This document shows, piece after piece, positions 33,463 to 34,062 of a DNA stretch of 34,062 nt; the first letter of the stretch is position 1; each line of letters starts with the position of its first letter. The position numbers and the translations under genes were made by a program. Origin of the DNA: an uncultured Sutterella sp. (lineage in GTDB: Bacteria; Pseudomonadota; Gammaproteobacteria; Burkholderiales; Burkholderiaceae_F); the NCBI GenBank assembly GCA_905202595.1, contig CAJKSP010000025.1:1-34062 (forward strand), read 5' to 3'. Under the pieces are notes generated by a model. The model was not told the origin of the DNA, made no database searches, and was given only the letters and a program-made list of their open reading frames with translations.

Positions 33463-34062
33463 CGTCTATACTTTCGGCTTGGCCGAGAGAACCGGCTTTG
33501 CCGTCCTTCGAAGTGGCGGCGTTTCGGAACTCGAAGCGGCGGAACGCCGCGGCCGTGCTGCAAAAACAAAAGCGGCGTTTCGCCGCGTGCGGCATTGTCG
33601 CATGTTTCGCCAGAGGATTGCTCCGGCAGCTGCCGGCGGCGCGATGCGCCGTTCGGGCGGATGCCCGCTGAAGGCGCCGGCCGGAGCTTGGTCAAGGTTT
33701 TTCATCAACGCGCGGCGCTTTGCAGCGCCCGCGCGCCCTGCGGAAGCTGAAGCTTCCCGTCTGCCCCGTCCGGGAAAACGGTTCTCGGCAGCACTCGCAC
33801 TTCGCCCTATTGCAAGCGCCCGATCTTACGGGCCGCGAAGCCGCTTGAGTCAGCCGAAGGCCTGCCGTCCCGCCGCGGCGCAGACGGCAGGCTCGCTCGC
33901 AGCAGGGCGCGGGGGGCTGCTGCAGGCGCCGAGCAGCTTCGAGCGCCAGGCTTCGACGCCGGCGTTCGATGCCACGGATTCAAGAATTCGTTCGCCATCC
34001 GGAAACTGCGCCCCGCAGGGCGGCTGCTTCCGGGCTGCGCGCACCCTGCCAGCGAGAAGCGC
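33463..34062. other. Gene-free right end, probable rluC promoter region and leader of an off-window gene
   Basis: 600 bp without a protein I can support. Two hairpins with the same 6-bp stem stand 36 bp apart: GCGGCG-GAA-CGCCGC (33536-33550) and GCGGCG-TTT-CGCCGC (33572-33586). In many Burkholderiales the gene divergent from rluC is rne (RNase E), which has a long structured, autoregulated leader; the edge is reached before any RNase E start appears, so this is inference from synteny. Confidence 0.45.

Noticed and set aside
33807..34044. Two short minus-strand frames at the right edge
   Set aside because: They overlap in different frames, are Ala/Arg/Pro-rich, have no RBS and no family resemblance.

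Overview
The window looks like chromosomal DNA of a GC-rich, anaerobically respiring betaproteobacterium. I would place it in the Burkholderiales, most likely a gut Sutterellaceae-type organism. The reasons are the lplT/alr-radA and rluC-phosphatase neighbourhoods, a trimeric-type porin ending in Trp, a quinone-linked formate dehydrogenase, anaerobic C4-dicarboxylate carriers, a secreted fumarate-reductase-like flavoprotein, and consistently GC-rich codon use. The genus is inference; no rRNA is present. I see no tRNA, rRNA, insertion sequence, prophage or CRISPR array.

Layout. (1) 1-719, minus, cut by the left edge: a UreE-like metallochaperone whose C-terminus is a tandem 13-residue His/Cys repeat. 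(2) 830-9809: housekeeping genes radA and alr (minus), divergent lplT (plus), then the nuclease pair sbcD-sbcC (minus). (3) 9941-11683, minus: an exported FAD reductase of the flavocytochrome c family. (4) 11684-12416: a gene-free, structure-rich control region with a 14-bp palindrome, a plus-strand terminator with no upstream plus-strand gene nearby, an FNR-like box, mutually exclusive hairpins and a nested multi-stem leader. (5) 12417-19366, plus: formate dehydrogenase fdnGHI (Cys-type, Tat-exported) with its maturation genes fdhE and fdhD, closed by a strong terminator. (6) 19461-26648, minus: a series of a DcuC-family carrier, an amidohydrolase, a porin, an argininosuccinate-lyase-like enzyme and an OFA-family MFS carrier. 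(7) 26973-29479, plus: a LysR-type regulator and a dicarboxylate/amino-acid:cation symporter. (8) 29595-33462, minus: a cytoplasmic gamma-glutamyltransferase-like protein, an HAD phosphatase and rluC. The last 600 bases hold no recognisable gene.

How it may work together. FdnGHI oxidises formate in the periplasm and reduces quinone; FdhE and FdhD mature it. The exported reductase could be one terminal acceptor enzyme, but it lacks the catalytic Arg of fumarate reductase, so its substrate is probably not fumarate. The 19461-29479 block reads as an uptake-and-cleavage regulon: outer-membrane porin, inner-membrane carriers, a deacylase/hydantoinase-type amidohydrolase, and a lyase of the superfamily that releases fumarate from N- or S-succinyl compounds. 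Near-identical palindromes (TTGCGCACTGCGCAA type) lie before the carrier operon and the LysR gene, and half-sites lie before the symporter, which points to one LysR regulon. The true substrate is unknown. The most novel candidates are the fdnG leader/control region, the His/Cys-repeat UreE-like protein, the lyase/amidohydrolase regulon with a terminator or T-run just before the porin and MFS starts, and an SbcC without a zinc-hook motif.
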